Of a stretch of DNA of 56,754 nt, positions 1 to 11,234 are shown in pieces. A program made the translations under genes and the position numbers. This stretch comes from Lobulomyces angularis (taxonomy: Eukaryota; Chytridiomycota; Chytridiomycetes; Lobulomycetales; Lobulomycetaceae), in assembly GCA_027604685.1 (NCBI GenBank), contig JADHYX010000112.1, positions 1 through 56,754 on the forward strand, given 5' to 3'. Under the pieces are notes generated by a model, which was given only the letters and a program-made list of their open reading frames with translations, made no database searches and was not told the DNA's origin. Position 1 is the first letter of the stretch. Every line of letters begins with the position of its first letter.

Positions 1-244
1 AAAAAAAAAAAAAAATTAATCTAGTTTTATGAAATATAATAAAAAAAAAAAAAGGTATAATTTTTATTATTTTTTTTTGTTTTAAGTTCATTATCTTAAA
101 AAAAAATATTAATATAATTATTACTTTAAATTAAATTTTTTTTTTTTTTTGTTGAAATGAAAATTTATTAAAAAAAAATAAGAAAAAACAATAATTAAAA
201 AAAAGAAAAAAAAAAAAAATAATTAATAAATATATAATAAAAAT
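1..244. other. AT-rich low-complexity flank
   Basis: Dominated by A and T homopolymers, with no supportable reading frame. It lies just downstream of the stop codon of the minus-strand zinc-finger gene and probably holds its 3' untranslated region. No canonical regulatory motif stands out. Confidence 0.6.
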
Positions 245-866
245 TTATTTTCCAAAGTTTGGAAAGCAATCTTCCATAGTCTTTTTTTTATCTCCATGCT
301 ACAAAAAAAAAAAAAAAAGTTATAATTTACCAAATTTTTAATTAATACTTTATTTTCAACATGTTGCTTTAAAGTAACTTCTTTGACAGTACAAAGAAAT
401 GTGAGTAAACAAACTTTACATTGAACACTGGAAAAAATATTCAAAAATAAATTCAACAATTTTTTAACTTTTATTTTTTTTTTTTTACGTTTTTGCTTGT
501 TCATTAGTTTTTGTTTGACTTTTTGCTTCATTCACTACTTTTTGATTCCTTTTTCTTGCCTCTGCTGCTCTAAATAATTTAAAAAAAAAAAAAATTATTA
601 CAAATAAAGGTAAAAAATAAGAGATTTAAAAAAAAAAAATTTTTGTCAGTTAATTTGTTTTTTTAATTTTATTATTTTTTTTTTTTTATATAATAGTTTG
701 ATTATATTTTTCAAAATTGTTAGCAAATGCTGTATTTTTTTTTTTGAATGTGAAAAAGTTTATTTCAATTTCATTTTTATTTATTTTTTATTATGGTTAT
801 TTTATTATTTTATTTTTAAAACAAAATAAAAAAAATTAGTTTTACATACTTTGCTCCATTTCCCAT
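245..866 (-). CDS. Small At2g23090/4F5-type zinc-finger protein
   Basis: Exons (minus): 866-850, 569-489, 427-349, 298-245, giving 76 residues. All joins keep frame with GT-AG introns of 280, 61 and 50 nt. The protein starts 'MGNGAKAAEARKRNQ', then a basic stretch, then the signature 'QCKVC' and 'KQHVENKH', a C2H2-type finger, and ends 'DCFPNFGK'. This layout matches the At2g23090-like/4F5-related family of small eukaryotic proteins (75-80 residues) of unclear function, possibly nucleic-acid or protein-aggregation related. The first coding exon is only 17 nt. It was chosen because 'MGNG' plus phase gives the family N-terminus exactly. The finger's last His is supplied only by the final splice, which supports the model. 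Function is inferred from family resemblance only. Confidence 0.82.
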
Positions 867-1519
867 TTCTTTTTTTTTTTTTCCTAATTAAAAAAATAAA
901 AAAAATAAAACAAAATAAAAAAAAAAATTAAAATTATAACCTATTATATTTTTATTTTTTTACTAACATATTTTATATAGTTTTTTTTTTAATTATTTTT
1001 ATTTTTTTTTATATTAAATTTGGTAAAATAATATAATAAAAGATAATACAAAAAAATTGGTTTTGAATGTAAAACCACTTTTTAATTTTTTTTCTTCATT
1101 TTTTTTTGGTTTGGGAAAAAGAATAAACATGAAGCCAAGGGAGATGAGAAAGATGGTTTTTTTATTTTTTTGAAATGGCTTTTTTTTTTTTTGAAGATTT
1201 GGGCTCCTAATGATTGAATTGGCTTCAGCACTTCCACTGAGCAGTTTTTGCCTCTAAAATAGCTGATTTGAAATTGCGTAGTTAAAAAATCTATTTAAAG
1301 CTACTTTTGCCCTCAGACAAAACAAGTAAGCTCAAGTATTCATTTCTGCAACTATACATTTGATACAACTAACTTTCTGGCTTTCAAACATTTACTAAAG
1401 TTTGCTTTTCATACATCATTTGATCATTTTTGTGTTCCTATATCAAAATCTTAACTGTTAATTATTCATTTTTCAAGTAACAAATTTAATTGAAACTAAT
1501 CCTTTAGTAAAAATTAATA
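867..1519. other. Intergenic stretch, no gene seen
   Basis: Starts as A/T homopolymer sequence upstream of the minus-strand zinc-finger gene. From about 1200 it becomes more complex, but all frames are broken. It may hold promoters for the left gene and for the doubtful small ORF at 1520. Confidence 0.5.
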
Positions 1520-1732
1520 ATGAATTCCACATCAGTTTTAAATAAAAATAACAACACCACAACAAAGATTAAAAAAAATTTGTACAGGGAAAAGTTAAAC
1601 ATGATGATAAAAATAGATGAGCTATTGTTTGATTTGACCTCTCCCATTGAGAAACCAGGAGAAGATCTTTCCTATACTGAGGATGTCGAACAATGGATTA
1701 ACTTTACCTGCAATTCAAATTCAACCCCATAG
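1520..1732 (+). CDS. Doubtful small ORF, 70 aa
   Basis: Open frame from a true ATG to TAG encoding 70 residues. The composition is balanced and acidic toward the C-terminus (contains 'PGEDLSYTEDVEQW'). It lies in the only compositionally complex patch of this interval, which is why it is listed. I recognise no family, there is no signal peptide or membrane span, and no convincing upstream or downstream exon was found. It could be a genuine small protein, a fragment of a longer spliced gene, or chance. Confidence 0.3.
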   Translation: MNSTSVLNKNNNTTTKIKKNLYREKLNMMIKIDELLFDLTSPIEKPGEDLSYTEDVEQWINFTCNSNSTP

Positions 1733-2775
1733 AAAATATATTTTTTCGATAACTCTTTCTTTTTAAATAGAACCTTAAAGATACCAAAGATAACTTCTTA
1801 AATTTTTTTTTTTTTTTTTATTTTTTTTGTAATTTTTTTTTTAAAAAAAAAATAATTTTTTTTAAAAATTTTAATTTAGAATTTATTATTTTTTTTTTTT
1901 TTTAATATAATTCCTTTTTTTTTTTTTTTTTTTTTAACACATTAGTAATTAATAAATGATTGCTGAAAGTAAAAAAATTTCCGATGCCTCTCTTTGGATT
2001 TAAAATTGGAGTTAAGGTTGAGTAAAAGATGGGGAGCATGTAATACTTGATAAATACAATGCAGCTTGATTTTTAACAAATGTTTGTTAAAAAAAAAACA
2101 GAATTTAGGTAGAATTTGATTTTGAAGAAAATAGATAGTTTTGCAATTAGAAATATACGTCATATGTTAAATTTTTCATTTTGCCGAAATTAAAAAATAA
2201 TGAATTAAATAGTAGCAATTCGAAGTTACAATAAGATACTTCTTCCAATTATTTTTGCTTCTTATTCACTGTTGAATGTTATTACTGTTCCAACTTTGCT
2301 CAACTTTGTTTCAATCCAATCAAGAATTTTTTGCTTTTTTAGTTTCAAAAAATAAAAAAAAAGCAACCAAGCTTGCTACAAAACTAAAAAAAAAGAAAAT
2401 GAGAAAAAAACTGCTGTTTTATTTAATGAATTTTTTATTAGATTTATTAAAAAGCACTATTTGTTAAACCTTTCTGTACTTATAGTAAGTTTAGTAGCAA
2501 AAACCATCCAAGTGTCTAATTTTGACACACTTCAGGATTTTTTGATGAGAAGAATATCTATCATGTAGAACTGAGGGATTAATTTTTTATATATATGTTT
2601 TTTTTAGCTGTTAGTGTTTTTATATTTATTTAAATGTTCAGTATTTTGTTCTAGTACTAATTTCATATTTAAAAAAAAAAAGAAATAGTTTTTCCCCTAT
2701 TTTTTCCTATTTTTTTTTTTTTCAAACCAAAATTGCTAAAAAAGAATTCAGTAAAAATAAAATTAAAAAAATTAA
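1733..2775. other. Intergenic, no supported gene
   Basis: A/T-rich sequence with a more complex patch near 1980-2330. Short frames exist on both strands (for example minus 1942-2163), but they have no family resemblance and carry AT-biased codons. The last several hundred bases are probably promoter and 5' untranslated region of the C2H2 gene at 2776. Confidence 0.5.
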
Positions 2776-4437
2776 ATGAGTGAAGGAGTTCATCAGCAAC
2801 AAGGCACTTTAAACAACATAAATAGCAACTCTATGGATTCACAGTTGCAATCAAACAACTATTTACAATTAAATAATGGGTATCCCCAAAACTCAAACAA
2901 CCATCAGCAAAATTTACCTTTCCAACACCAAAACTCTTCTTTTAATCATCCCATTTCGTATCCTTCCAGATCTTTGACTCAATCTCCTGCTCAGCGCAAT
3001 CAACCAACCATTTATCCAAATTATTCTCCAAACAACAATCAACACAATCCTCAATTAACCTTGTCCACTTCAACTAGACCTCACCAACCATCTTACTTCA
3101 ACGTTACAAATATTGATATTCCTTCGCGTTATCACAGTCCCAGTCTAGCTTCTCCTAATGGTAGTGAGTGTGTCCAAGCTGGTAGCTTTCCTCATAACCA
3201 ATTTAATAGTCCCTTATCTCCTATTGATAATTCTTATCAGTATTCACCAGTGTTGAGTCGTCACTCATTTCCTTTTCAAAACGGAAATGGCTTCAGCTCT
3301 CACCCACAGCTAAATCAGAATAGTTCAGCTAACTTTCAATTGACCCAAGTGCAAGGGTTTCAAACTAATAATAATCCTTCGCTAACTCAATCAAATAACT
3401 TTCAAAACAGCAACAGCTCTCAACTAAATCATTCTAGTCAATTTCATAGTAATAATTCTCAATTAAATCCCAGCAAAAACTTTCAGCGCTATAGTTCACC
3501 ACTAAATTTGAATAATATCCAAACTGATACCGCACATTGGAACCATCGCATTATTCAAAACAGTCATCTTAATAGCGATCCACAAATACTTCAAAATAGT
3601 AACCACAGTAATTTGAATGAGCAATCTGCATTTTCTTTAGATTCCCAATCACAGCAGCATATATCTCAACAAAACCAGATACCTCAACAACAACAACACA
3701 TTATATCTCGCACTCCTACTCCCCAGATGCCATTTATCAATCAGTTAGATATTCCCTCATTACCAATTCCAACTGAAGATATTTTGAAACCTAGAGTTTC
3801 CAAAATCTCTCCTTTAACTGAATTTTATCCAGCTTTACCCGTTTCTAACTTTCCTACACCACCTATATCTCCAAATGCTGATCCTGCTTTGAGTGAAAGA
3901 TTTCCTTCTCCTGCTCCCTCACAAATGAGCATAGACAGGGAGGTCTCAAAATCTCCTGCTGTAGTCAAAAAGAGAAATGTTGGAAAAAAAGTTCATGCTT
4001 GCGAATATCCTGGTTGTGAATCAGTTTTCACACGCAGCTACAACTTGAAGTCTCACATTTTGTGTCATACCCGTATAAAAAAAAAATTTTTTTTTATTTT
4101 CTTTTCGTTAAAAAATTTTTTTTTTGTTTTTAGTGGAAAGACCACACAGTTGTGAATTTTGTACTAATTCTTTTGGTAGAAAGGTATAATAAAAAATATT
4201 TTTATCTTTATCTAAAAAATTAAATAAAATAAAATAAAGCATGATCTTCAAAGACATATTAGAAAAATTCACAAGATCAATCCACCGAAATGTCCAAAAT
4301 GTAATCAAATGTTTGCGGGAAATAAAAGTTTAAAAAAACATCTATTTGAAGAAGAAAGATTACATGAATGGGAGTATGAACATTTTTCTCAATTATTTCC
4401 TGAAAATACGTTGGAAGGTATTCCAGTTCAAAAATAA
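2776..4437 (+). CDS. C2H2 zinc-finger transcription factor, Crz1-like
   Basis: Exons 2776-4072, 4134-4183, 4240-4437; 514 residues. Residues 1 to about 410 are a long Asn/Gln/Ser/Pro-rich region with many 'SP/TP' sites, typical of fungal activators. The C-terminus carries fingers 'CEYPGCESVFTRSYNLKSH', 'CEFCTNSFGRKHDLQRH' and a third, irregular 'CPKCNQMFAGNKSLKKH' with a long spacer before its last His. The 'FTRSYNLKSH' and 'RKHDLQRH' helices resemble Crz1/Prz1-type calcineurin-responsive factors, so a nuclear DNA-binding role is likely; orthology is inferred. Intron 1 interrupts the His-to-linker codon after finger 1 and intron 2 splits finger 2. Reading through the first intron would end the protein early at 4155, so the spliced form is needed for the fingers. 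Confidence 0.85.
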
Positions 4438-4723
4438 AAAAAATAAAAAAAAAAAATTTTTACTGTTTTTTATTTCTTTTTTCACTTTTGATTTTTCTAT
4501 TAAAAACTATTTTTCTTGGTGAAAAAAAAAAAAAAAAAAAAAAAACTTGGTTGACATTTTTTTTATTTAATATTATTATTATAATTTTTTTTTTATTTAC
4601 ATATATTTATATATATATTTTGTTAAAGTTAAAAGATTTTTAAATTTTTTTTTTTTTTTAAAGAATTTTTAATTCAACAATTTAAAATAAAAAATAAAAT
4701 AAAATAAAAAAAAGAATCCAAGA

Positions 4724-5807
4724 ATGAATCGTATTAGTGTTGAAGAATTAATTAAAACAACTCAACGTAAAAAAGAAAAAAGAATCAATAAAAGAAAGTA
4801 TTCAACTTACTTTTATTTTTTTTAGTATCAAGACCAGAAATTGAACATTTAACAGCGACATTTAATGGATTAGCCCAACAACAAAGTGAAAAAATCGATA
4901 GACCAAGATTTAGAGATCTTTTAGCTGATACCTTTGGTGTGGATGATTCTCTTCTTATGGACAGAGGTAATTAAAAAAATAAAAATAATGAAGAGAAATA
5001 TAATTCATTAATTTTTATTTTTCATCATTTATTGTTTTTTTTTTTTATATAGTATTTAGATGCTTTGATTTGGATTCAGATAATTTTATTTGTTATGATG
5101 AATTTATGAAAAATATGGCAATTTTTTTAAAAGGAAAATATGAAGAAAAGTTAAAGTGTTAGTTAAAATATAAAAACTTAAGTTAAAAATTAAAAAAAAA
5201 AATTAGTTTGTTTCAGAGTTTACGACTTGAACGGAGATAAGCACATATCAAAGGAAGAAATGTATCAAATGTTAAAAAATTGTCTTGTTAAAGGTGTTGA
5301 GGAAGACGAAGATGGAGTAAAAGATTTAGTTGAATTAATTTTGAAAAAGTTAGATGAAGATAGAGACGGCAGAGTTAGTGAAATGGATTGGGCGAGTGCT
5401 ATTTCAAAAGAAACGCTACTCATGGAAGCATTTGGTCAGTGTTTACCAACTTCAGCTGTAAGTAATACAAGAAAAATATTGATTTAACTTGGAAAAAAAA
5501 AATATATATATATATATTTTTTAAAGGCAGTTTCCAAGTTTTTATATAATGAAGCTAATTCAAACTCTCGTTCAAATTCAAAGAGGTTAAGAAGTGCTAA
5601 TGAAGATCTATTTTTACCTGTCTTAAGGTATTCATTTTATATTTTAATTTTTTGGAAAAAAAAAAAAAAAAATAATAAAAAATGAATTTAAAATTTTTAA
5701 CTTTTTTTTCCCTTAGACAAACAACTATTGTTTCTTCAAAACATGTACACCTTCACCGAAATCACGCAACGCATGGTGTTGGTCCACAAGTTGCTCCTCA
5801 ACATTAA
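4724..5807 (+). CDS. Calaxin (EFCAB1) orthologue, ciliary EF-hand protein
   Basis: Exons 4724-4766, 4826-4966, 5053-5157, 5207-5457, 5527-5627, 5717-5807; 243 residues, all introns about 49-90 nt. Three EF-hand loops are visible: '[12 protein letters not shown]' (about 75-90), '[12 protein letters not shown]' (about 105-115) and '[12 protein letters not shown]' (about 155-165). Family signatures include '[16 protein letters not shown]', '[16 protein letters not shown]' and '[13 protein letters not shown]', very close to animal calaxin. Calaxin is a Ca2+ sensor that binds outer-arm axonemal dynein and tunes flagellar beating. The C-terminal Ser/His-rich tail from about residue 185 is extra. 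The intron-3 acceptor at 5206 rather than the later CAG was chosen because it restores the conserved 'FCFRVYDL'. This gene implies a motile flagellum. Confidence 0.93.
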
Positions 5808-6143
5808 TTGAATGTTTAGTTCAAAAAATATTATTTTTTGGGTTGTTTTTTATTTTTATAAAACCTAGTAAAAAAAAAAAGAAAAAAAATAAGAAGTCTA
5901 AAAATTAAAGTATATAATAGAATTAATTTTTTTTTTTTGTTAATAAAATAAAAATTTAAAATTTTTGTTGGTTGTTGAGTGTTAAATCAAAGAAAACAGA
6001 GCTAATGTGGTTTGTCTGGATCGTGACTCACTATCATGATTCCACCTCAACAATTCAAGATGGGTCAAACAAAAGCTGCTTCGCAAACCTAAAAAATATG
6101 ACAAAAACTGGTTTCCAGTTAAAAAAAATCCTATTGTGGAAAA
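5808..6143. other. Intergenic, no gene resolved
   Basis: 3' flank of the calaxin gene, then from about 5985 a more complex patch with a 47-codon frame starting near 6004. The patch could be 5' untranslated region or an unrecognised first exon of the next gene. Nothing else is supported. Confidence 0.45.
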
Positions 6144-9100
6144 ATGCATAGCAAGTTGCGGAGTTTCAACTTACATAGAGTAACTTCCTTATTTAAAAAA
6201 AATGTGGAAGAAGAAACTAATCCAGTTGTTCAGCATTCTCGAAAACAAATATCATTCAGAACCAAAATCACACATAAATCAAGAACAAGATCTATTTCAA
6301 GATCAAGTATGTAGTAAAAAAAATAAAATAAAAAATAAAAAAAAAAATCTGACAAAATTAAAAAAAAAAAAAAAAAAAATAATAGATTCCACTCAAACAC
6401 AAAAGAGATATTATTTATGTTGTCGTTTTAAAAGTATTAAAATTAAATTTTTTAATTATATAAATATTTTTTTTAATTAAAAAAAAAACTTCATTAGCAT
6501 GTAAATAAATGTTTAAGTATTGAAAACAGCTTTAATAAAACTGACATACAAATCCATATTATTGAATTAACAGAGGTTCTTGAATGGTTTTTTGAGGTTT
6601 TCAACAGCTTTCCAGTGGTAAAAAAGAAAAGAAAAACTTTTTTAAAAAAAAAGCTTTTTTTATATGTTTCCTTTTATTTATTTTTTTTAATACCTTTATT
6701 TTTAGTATCAATGCGATCATTTTTTTTCGACGCTGATATTCATTACAGTGAGAAGATTTGAAAACATTATTGACTTGAAAAAAAATGTGATCGATGACCA
6801 AATATCTAAAGCAGGAAAGGAAGTTGCTTTAAAATTTTCTCGGCTGGAAAATGTGAACGAATTGGTAATAAAAGAAATTAAAAAAAAAAGTATAGAAAAT
6901 AAACTAGAATTTGAAAGATCCGACAAATTAAAAAAACTCAAAAAAAATAAAAAAAAAACTTTATCTATTGTTACTCATTAATTTTTTCTGTTTTTTTTTT
7001 TTTTTTTTTTAGTTAGATTTAATGCTTGCTGATAATAAAAATTGGTTTGACCAGTTCTTTGAAAATTTAACTGAAAATATTTTACAATTTGATAAAAATA
7101 ATTTTTCAATTGAAAACCTTTTTTTGAATCAAATTAATGGAGACTTTGATAAAAATTTGATGTGTATCGCAAGACACGTAATACTTTTGAACTTCCAAAT
7201 ATCAATACTATTTTTCTTTTTTTTTTTAATTTTTTTAGCACTTATCGTGTAGTTTGTTTCAGCCTCCTTCAAATAACGATATTTCTCGATTAGCATTTTT
7301 CATTGAAACTATATCAACTAGATCCGATTCATATGTATCTTTGGCTTTACAAGTTAACATGTATTCGGAAAGTTTATATAAAAATTTTCAAACTAAAGTT
7401 AGTTGTCAAAAAAATGAATTTGATAATTTTTTACATCAAAAGTCTGTACAACAAAAAATTGAATTTGTTGTTGAATTTCTGTTAAATCATGTTACTGTAT
7501 TTAAACCTTCTTTTTCTGTTTTACAAGGTGAAAAAGAAATGTATAAAATAAAAAATAATTTCAATATATATATGTATATTTATACAAAATTGGCTTATTT
7601 TATTATTTTTAGGACTTTTTAATATATTTCAAAAATTATCTGAAGAATGGGGTAATAATAAAAGACAGCAAATTGAAGTTGCATCTAAGATAACTGAATT
7701 GGCAAATTTACTATCAAAACGTAATTTTATATATATTTTTTTTTTAATACATGCAAAAAAAAAAATATTATTTCAATAGAACTCAAAAAAGATCATTCAA
7801 ATAACTTAAATCCATATGGAAAATACCCGTCAACAATAATTAAGGTTTTTTAAATACAAGATTATCAAAAAAAGTTCCAATTTTTTTTTTTTTTTAAGTT
7901 GCTTTATACAAAAAAATATGAAAATTTAGAAAGCGAAAAACTTAAAAATTCCATTATGCTTCATCCTAGTTTCGACTTGGTATTTGATTATTCTTTTTTT
8001 TTTTTTTTTATTTTTAAAAAGTTTCTTCTAGATTCTAATTTCTATGATAATTTGGAAAATCCTGATATACTGGCCTCTATCAATAAAATTTTCTTTCAGA
8101 TAGATAACAATTCAAATAGATTAATATCTTCGACAAATTTATCATCTCTTGTGAATTTTAAAAATGTATTTTTTTTTTTTTTTTTTGCCATGTTCATTGA
8201 TTTATATATTTTTTTTTTTTTTTTTTAGGAAACTTTTTGTTCGACAAAAAGTGGCAAATTGATCTTTACACATAGAAGGCTAATTTGGATAGAAGCACAT
8301 AATAATCAAGTTCCTTCAGTAAAAAAATTAAATGAAGTTAGTTTTTCACTTTCCATACTTGAATTAACGAAATATATTGTTGGTAATATGGTAGAGGAGT
8401 ATAGTGAAACCAAAACTAAAAAATACCAGTCCAAGCTTAATTATAGTAGAAAGAGTAAAACTAAAGAGACAAAAATGACTTCTAGTTTAAATGACAATTA
8501 TTACCTCATTGTACATCATAATAGTGAAGTTTTTAAGTTTTATCCCTTTAATTTTGAGGAAATAAAAAAAATTAAAGAAATTTTTAAATATTTGACTAAC
8601 ACAGAACCTTTCACTGAGGAAAATTTTATTAAAGAAGTTTTGGTAATTTTTTTTTTTTTTTTTTTAATTTAATAAATCTAATTTTCTTTAATTTTTTATT
8701 TTATTTACGTTTATTTTTTTTTTTTATCTGTTTTTAGTCACAGCAGCTTCAAAGTCATAGAAAAAAAATTTTAACAAAGCTAGTAGCAGAAAAAGATCCT
8801 TGGATTTTTAATTCATACAAACTGAATGAAATTTTAGAGTAATAATAAGATGAATATTATCATTAAAAAAAAAACAAAATTAATTTTTTTTTTTATTTTA
8901 TAAAGTAATTTAACACAGGAACACGGGAAGCAAAATTTATTTGATTTAGAAAGATTATTTGTAAGAAATTACTTTTTTGTTTTTAGTTTTTTTTTTAAGA
9001 AAAAAAAAAACTTAATAATTAAAAAAAAAATAGCATTCTTGTCGACTTGAATCGGAAGTTTTAAAAGAATCTCTGCCTATTTTAAAAAGAATCTGGAGTG

Positions 9101-9510
9101 ACACGAGAAGTGAGGAAGTGAGATTAAAAGTTTTACAAGTTGTAGATAGATTGGTAGATAGAGTATTGATGAGGCAAGGGGATCCGGTGTTTGAGACTAC
9201 ATTTCAATGGTAAATTTGAATTTATTTTTAAATTAAAGTAATTTTAAACTTCTTGAAGGTTAAGGCTTTTAGAAGAAACTTTAGGTACCATAAAAAAATA
9301 ATTAAACTTGAAATAAATTTTTTTTTTTTTTTTTTTTAAGATCCATATAAAAGTAAACAAGCTTTACCTCTCATAATTAGTATTGTTAACAGAGCAAAAA
9401 TTATTCAGATTGAACCTTTAACACCACTAAATCAGCCAGTGTTAAGAAGTATGTTCGATGATTTTGATGATTTTTGTCTTATAAAAGAGAATTTATTTAA
9501 TGTAAATTAG
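6144..9510 (+). CDS. Large multi-exon protein of unknown function
   Basis: A run of phase-compatible exons: 6386-6433, 6498-6617, 6706-6969, 7013-7177, 7263-7527, 7613-7720, 7780-7844, 7899-7979, 8022-8165, 8229-8642, 8738-8838, 8906-8960, 9034-9209, 9259-9284, 9341-9510. This gives 733 residues plus an N-terminus. The 5' end is unresolved. A frame from ATG 6144 reads Arg/Ser-rich ('THKSRTRSISRS') but does not keep phase into 6386. A frame from ATG 6202 to 6306 does keep phase and gives about 768 residues. A one-base error in the A-run near 6195 could reconcile them. The protein looks helical and Lys/Asn-rich, with a beta-rich patch around 'GKLIFTHRRLIWIEA' that could be PH-like. I do not recognise a family. 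Intron 7980-8021 is in frame and stop-free, so it may be retained. Confidence 0.7.
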
Positions 9511-10109
9511 TCGTAAAAAATTTTTAATAAAAAATTCAACCATATTAAATTGTAACTAGATATCACAGGATTTTTCTATAAAAGATAATATTACTGTTAA
9601 GTAATAGATAATCATGACATCACAGCTGGCAAAAGATAAAATAAAAGAAATATTTTGTTTTGCCATTAAAAAAAAAAGTAGATGTGGATCTATCTGTGTT
9701 TAAAAAAAAAAAGAAGAAAAAAAATGTTTTTTTTTTTTGGTTTTTAATTTTTTGAACCAGTTTTTTTTCTTTTTCCATAGTATTTTAAATAGATTTATTT
9801 TTTTTTATTTTTTTCTTTATGTAAAGGTCAGATGTTTGTAATGTAAATTTTTTTTTTTTATTTTTTTTTTCGAAGAAAAAAAAAAAAAAATAGTAAATAC
9901 CAGTTTAAGTTGAAACTTTATTTTAAAGGAAAAAAATAAAAAATTAAAATAAATATATAAAAGAGAAAAATAATATTAATTATTCTTATTTTTCGTTTGT
10001 ATATAAAAAAAATTAATAATATAATAAAGAAAGCTTGATAGTGTCGGAGTCCAAAAAGAAAAAAGCTCTAAATGTTTTACAAATAAACTTCTTTGGTTGA
10101 AGTTCGGAG
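9511..10109. other. Intergenic, no gene seen
   Basis: A/T homopolymer-rich spacer between two plus-strand genes. The last about 20 bases before the next ATG belong to a 51-bp inverted repeat whose partner is at 13542-13592. Confidence 0.5.
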
Positions 10110-10141
10110 ATGAATATTCAAACACCCTTCTTGAACAGCAA
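10091..10141 (+). repeat. 51-bp inverted repeat, left arm
   Basis: Reverse complement of 13542-13592 with 48 of 51 positions identical by direct comparison. The arm contains the ATG (10110) of the zinc-finger gene and its first ten codons. The other arm reads GTG at the equivalent place. The arms enclose about 3.4 kb holding the zinc-finger and SH3 genes. Confidence 0.85.
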
Positions 10142-11060
10142 TCAAATAATTTTATTTGTGTCATTGTTTACCAGTATTCAAGTAACTTTGCCCATTGCCA
10201 AACTTAATAATTGTGATAACATAAATCCTTTTCGAAACAGCATGGAATCCTTGCATGATGAAATAGCCTTAATTAACTTACTCTACACTGAGATCAAGGA
10301 TTCAGTGGAAAAAAATGAAAAAAATATGAAGAAAACTGATAGCATTCATCAGCTGCATTCACATCAACATAAACAAACATCATTTCCTTTCAGAACTCCT
10401 TTTATTGAGCAAGATACAAGCAGTATATTAGCAACACCTCCAAAAACTCCAGAAATCAAAGAATTAAAAGATACACATCTGAGATGTTCAGAAACTACCT
10501 ACTTTTTTGAATTTACAATATATTCTGCAAACTTAAAAAACCATTTGGAAATAATGGATGAAAAGCAATTGTTAAACGAGATAACTAACTTCTTTGAAAC
10601 CGATGAAGCATTTAAAACCATGCAAAAAGTAAAAGATTCACGATTTAAAAACAACACTATTATTCACTTACATAAAGGTATGAAAAAAAAAAAGTTTCTA
10701 AGAAAAAATAACTTTTTAATTAACTTTTAAAAAAAAACCATAGATACAAGATTGCAATTTGTAAAAGTAGAAACTGCAGAACAGAAAAGAGAATTAAAAA
10801 AACTGAGACCAAAGGAAAGAGTTAGCTGTCCAGATTGTCCAAAAAGTTTAAATAGAAAATCTGATTTAAAGAGGCACATTTCTACAATACACTTGAAATG
10901 TAGACCATTTAAATGCGAATTTTGCTCAAAAGGTTATTCAAGGGGGGATGTTTTAAGAAAGCATTATAAAAAATGCATTGTTGGTTTCACAAGGAAAAAA
11001 AATTTAATATTACAGAAAAACTCTGATAGTTCAACTGAAAATGTGCATGAAATGATATAG
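10110..11060 (+). CDS. C2H2 zinc-finger protein, two fingers
   Basis: Exons 10110-10677 and 10744-11060; 294 residues. Two adjacent C-terminal fingers: 'CPDCPKSLNRKSDLKRH' ending in 'TIH', and 'CEFCSKGYSRGDVLRKH' ending in 'YKKC', so the second is C2HC. They are joined by 'LKCRPFK', close to a standard finger linker, which implies a DNA-binding nuclear protein. The first about 35 residues are hydrophobic ('IILFVSLFTSIQVTL'), unusual for a transcription factor. This segment overlaps the inverted repeat at 10091-10141, so the true start may be a later Met (for example 'MESLHDEIALINL' near residue 45). The 3' end of the gene is tandemly duplicated downstream (11144-11234). Resembles fungal stress-type two-finger factors; orthology not assigned. 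Confidence 0.78.
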
Positions 11061-11119
11061 AGTAGAAAAAAAAATACTCACTTTTGATTAGAAAAAGTTA
11101 GTGTACTTTTTTCAGTAGA
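11025..11119 (+). repeat. Tandem duplication, unit A (gene 3' end)
   Basis: Covers the last dozen codons of the two-finger gene and its 3' flank. A diverged second unit lies at 11144-11234: both share 'ATAGTTCAACT.AAAAT', 'GTAGAAAAAA' and 'TTTTCTCAGTAG'-like segments in the same order. Unit A carries the functional stop codon. Confidence 0.7.
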
Positions 11120-11143
11120 ATTTTTTTAAATGTTTTTTTAATA

Positions 11144-11234
11144 ATAGTTCAACTAAAAATAAGAATGAAATTGAAATAGTGTAGAAAAAATGCGTTTTTG
11201 CTCATAAGAAATTTGTTGTACTTTTCTCAGTAGT
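11144..11234 (+). repeat. Tandem duplication, unit B (noncoding copy)
   Basis: Degenerate copy of 11025-11119, about 120 bp downstream and same orientation. It still reads as a short C-terminal-like peptide in one frame ending at a stop, but has no gene of its own. Confidence 0.65.

Noticed and set aside
1942..2163. 73-codon minus-strand frame
   Set aside because: AT-biased composition, no family resemblance and no exon partners; likely chance.
2276..2467. 63-codon plus frame upstream of the Crz1-like gene
   Set aside because: Ends in Lys and Phe runs generated by A/T homopolymers; lies in a promoter-like region.
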